From assembly GCA_000499405.2 (NCBI GenBank), contig HG738137.1:20980603-21044602 (forward strand): DNA of 64,000 nucleotides, read 5' to 3'. Below are positions 62,515 through 64,000 of this stretch, piece by piece; positions within the stretch are counted from its first letter, which is position 1, and every line of letters begins with the position of its first letter. The notes below the pieces were generated by a model, which was not told where the DNA came from, searched no databases, and saw only the letters and a program-made list of their open reading frames with translations. The translations under genes and the position numbers were made by a program. Source of the stretch: Onchocerca volvulus. Lineage: Eukaryota; Nematoda; Chromadorea; Rhabditida; Onchocercidae.

Positions 62515-63857
62515 TTATAATTCATGATTTCTACACAAACCAAAAAATTGAAACATTTGCTGAATTGCTCCTGGACTACCCAATTTGAATGATGTCGATA
62601 CTGTTTGCGATGCGTCTGGTCGATATGGTTTTGGCCCAAATCTAAAAAAAGAAAATTGAACATTTCATTATCTTGAGCAGAAGAACAAAATGGGCAATTT
62701 GTCACGCCACTACCCTTTTCTGTTTTATGCTGCAGTTTGCAATTTAATACCGATTATAATTAATTTGTCAAATAATAACATAGAGCTTTTCCGTTCACAT
62801 TCACGCATATTCTTAAGTATTTTTAGCACTAGAAATCTGAGTGTATTTTCAGCTTTGTCTTATAACAGAGAAACTATTTAAAAATTACTCAGAACAGCTA
62901 TTTGTGAACGATGAGATATTGATATCGGCAGTGATAAAATGAAGTTCTCCTGAGTCTGAAAAACTAAAATAGTTTTCACTTTAATGAAATTCATAGCATG
63001 CAAAATATACCGTTGAAGTTTGAGTCTTGCATTAGTAATGCCACTTTCGGTATCATGTTTCATCCCGATTGTTAACGAATCTTCATCTCGACTTAACAGA
63101 AAAGCTGGCTCCTCGGTGGTTGTAGTAGTCGTAATCTCATAGATTTGTTTTTTATGAGATGGTAAAGCTGCTTGTGCTATTGATAAACCATCCTTAATGT
63201 TAAATATTATACTACAATGTTGTCTATTTCAGAAAATTATCAATTATAATTGCAGCTACTCATTATCCTTCTTAAATATTTTTTTCTACTAATCCATATA
63301 ATCTCTGTAACTTATAACAATTATCAATTTTGGGAAGTCCTAATAGAGATTCTAATAATAAGGCATATTTATTAGGCATTACTACTTTTATTACGAAAAT
63401 ACCAATATTAATCATCCGTCATTCTTCGATTTTCTTTGCCGATAATTAAAATTATTAAAAATAGCTATTTCTATAGATATACATTAGTAGTTCACATGTT
63501 AGCAATTTATTTATCACTAACAGCAATTGTTTTTAATTGTATAATAAATAGGCCAATTCTTTTCTGAATTCTGAAGTTTCACTATTAGAATTTTCGAAGC
63601 GATAAAACGGTAAGCATTTTTACCTGAATATTTTGCAAAAAATCGGATACACCTCCTAATATCCCTTGTCTGCTTTCATGGTTCGATTTATCAAAATTTT
63701 CATCGTAAAGATCGTAATAATCAATAGCGACATCTTCTTTTACTGTTGAAAAAGTTGTAGATTCAATCGTATTAGTTGAGGATTTTAGCTTTGATGACTG
63801 CGGTAGTTCCATCTCTGTTACAAATGTTGTCTTCGTATTTCTATTCGCGACCAGTTG
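62515..63857 (-). CDS. 3' part of an unrecognised, low-complexity protein (runs off the window)
   Basis: Three exons (63857-63624, 63192-63011, 62641-62515) join in phase with GT-AG introns and end at a TAA. The first begins after an acceptor (TTATCTTCCAG) in phase 0, so the start lies upstream, beyond or near the window edge. The sequence is Ser/Thr- and acid-rich ([32 protein letters not shown]), then [19 protein letters not shown], and ends [19 protein letters not shown] with a final CRNHEL. The Thr-rich acidic style suggests an extracellular or glycosylated protein, but the signal peptide is not in view and I recognise no domain. An alternative exon after the acceptor at 62966 reads into a stop. 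Confidence 0.6.
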
Positions 63858-64000
63858 CTGGAAGATAAATATGTTTCATGCAAGGAGAGAAAAATGTTTT
63901 CAATAACACAGCGGCAAGAAACAACTAAAAAACGATAATTTATTCTCAATTTCAAAATGGATTTGATTAAATTCTTGATAATAAACGAAGTACACGACTT

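Noticed and set aside
1..64000. tRNA genes, CRISPR arrays, spliced-leader RNA genes
   Set aside because: No tRNA box A/B pair, no regularly spaced short repeat array and no spliced-leader sequence were seen on reading either strand, though a structural RNA scan could not be run.

Overview
This is eukaryotic nuclear DNA, AT-rich, with short genes split by GT-AG introns, small exons and polypyrimidine-TTTCAG acceptors. The recognisable proteins are nematode-like. A block of degraded Wolbachia-type bacterial genes sits in the middle, which points to a filarial nematode (Onchocercidae) or a close relative. The exact species cannot be told from the window.

Layout: the left half (1-31 kb) is gene-poor. 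I can support only a fragmentary membrane-protein gene (2.0-3.9 kb, minus), an exon-like island near 7.8 kb, two GC-richer islands (14.9-15.3 and 17.9-19.1 kb) and a two-exon secreted-peptide gene with a TATA box and a duplicated leader (19.7-27.5 kb, plus). From 31 kb on it is gene-dense: MED21 and the U5 snRNP protein TXNL4A/Dim1 (31.1-33.7 kb, minus, possible operon); a mosaic of Wolbachia-derived fragments (nuoM, sdhB, coxA, addA-like) followed by two large palindromes (34.0-35.8 kb); an intron-containing ISXO2/IS1595-type transposase-derived gene (37.2-39.2 kb, plus); protein disulfide isomerase PDIA6/P5 (41.2-44.1 kb, minus); an unrecognised 280-residue protein (45.4-47.2 kb, plus); a Brainiac/BRE-5-type beta-1,3-glycosyltransferase (48.5-51.8 kb, minus); a BTB-BACK-Kelch protein (54.6-60.1 kb, minus, 18 exons); and the 3' part of a low-complexity protein at the right edge (62.5-63.9 kb, minus).

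Exon coordinates were worked out by hand from splice signals and reading phase. For TXNL4A, MED21, PDIA6, bre-5, the transposase-like gene and the 280-residue gene all phases close. The Kelch gene closes except for one intron whose acceptor reads AT instead of AG. The PDIA6 gene has one GC-AG intron.

The genes do not form one pathway. They are housekeeping functions (transcription mediator, spliceosome, ER folding, glycolipid synthesis) around a region that has taken in endosymbiont DNA and a domesticated transposase.
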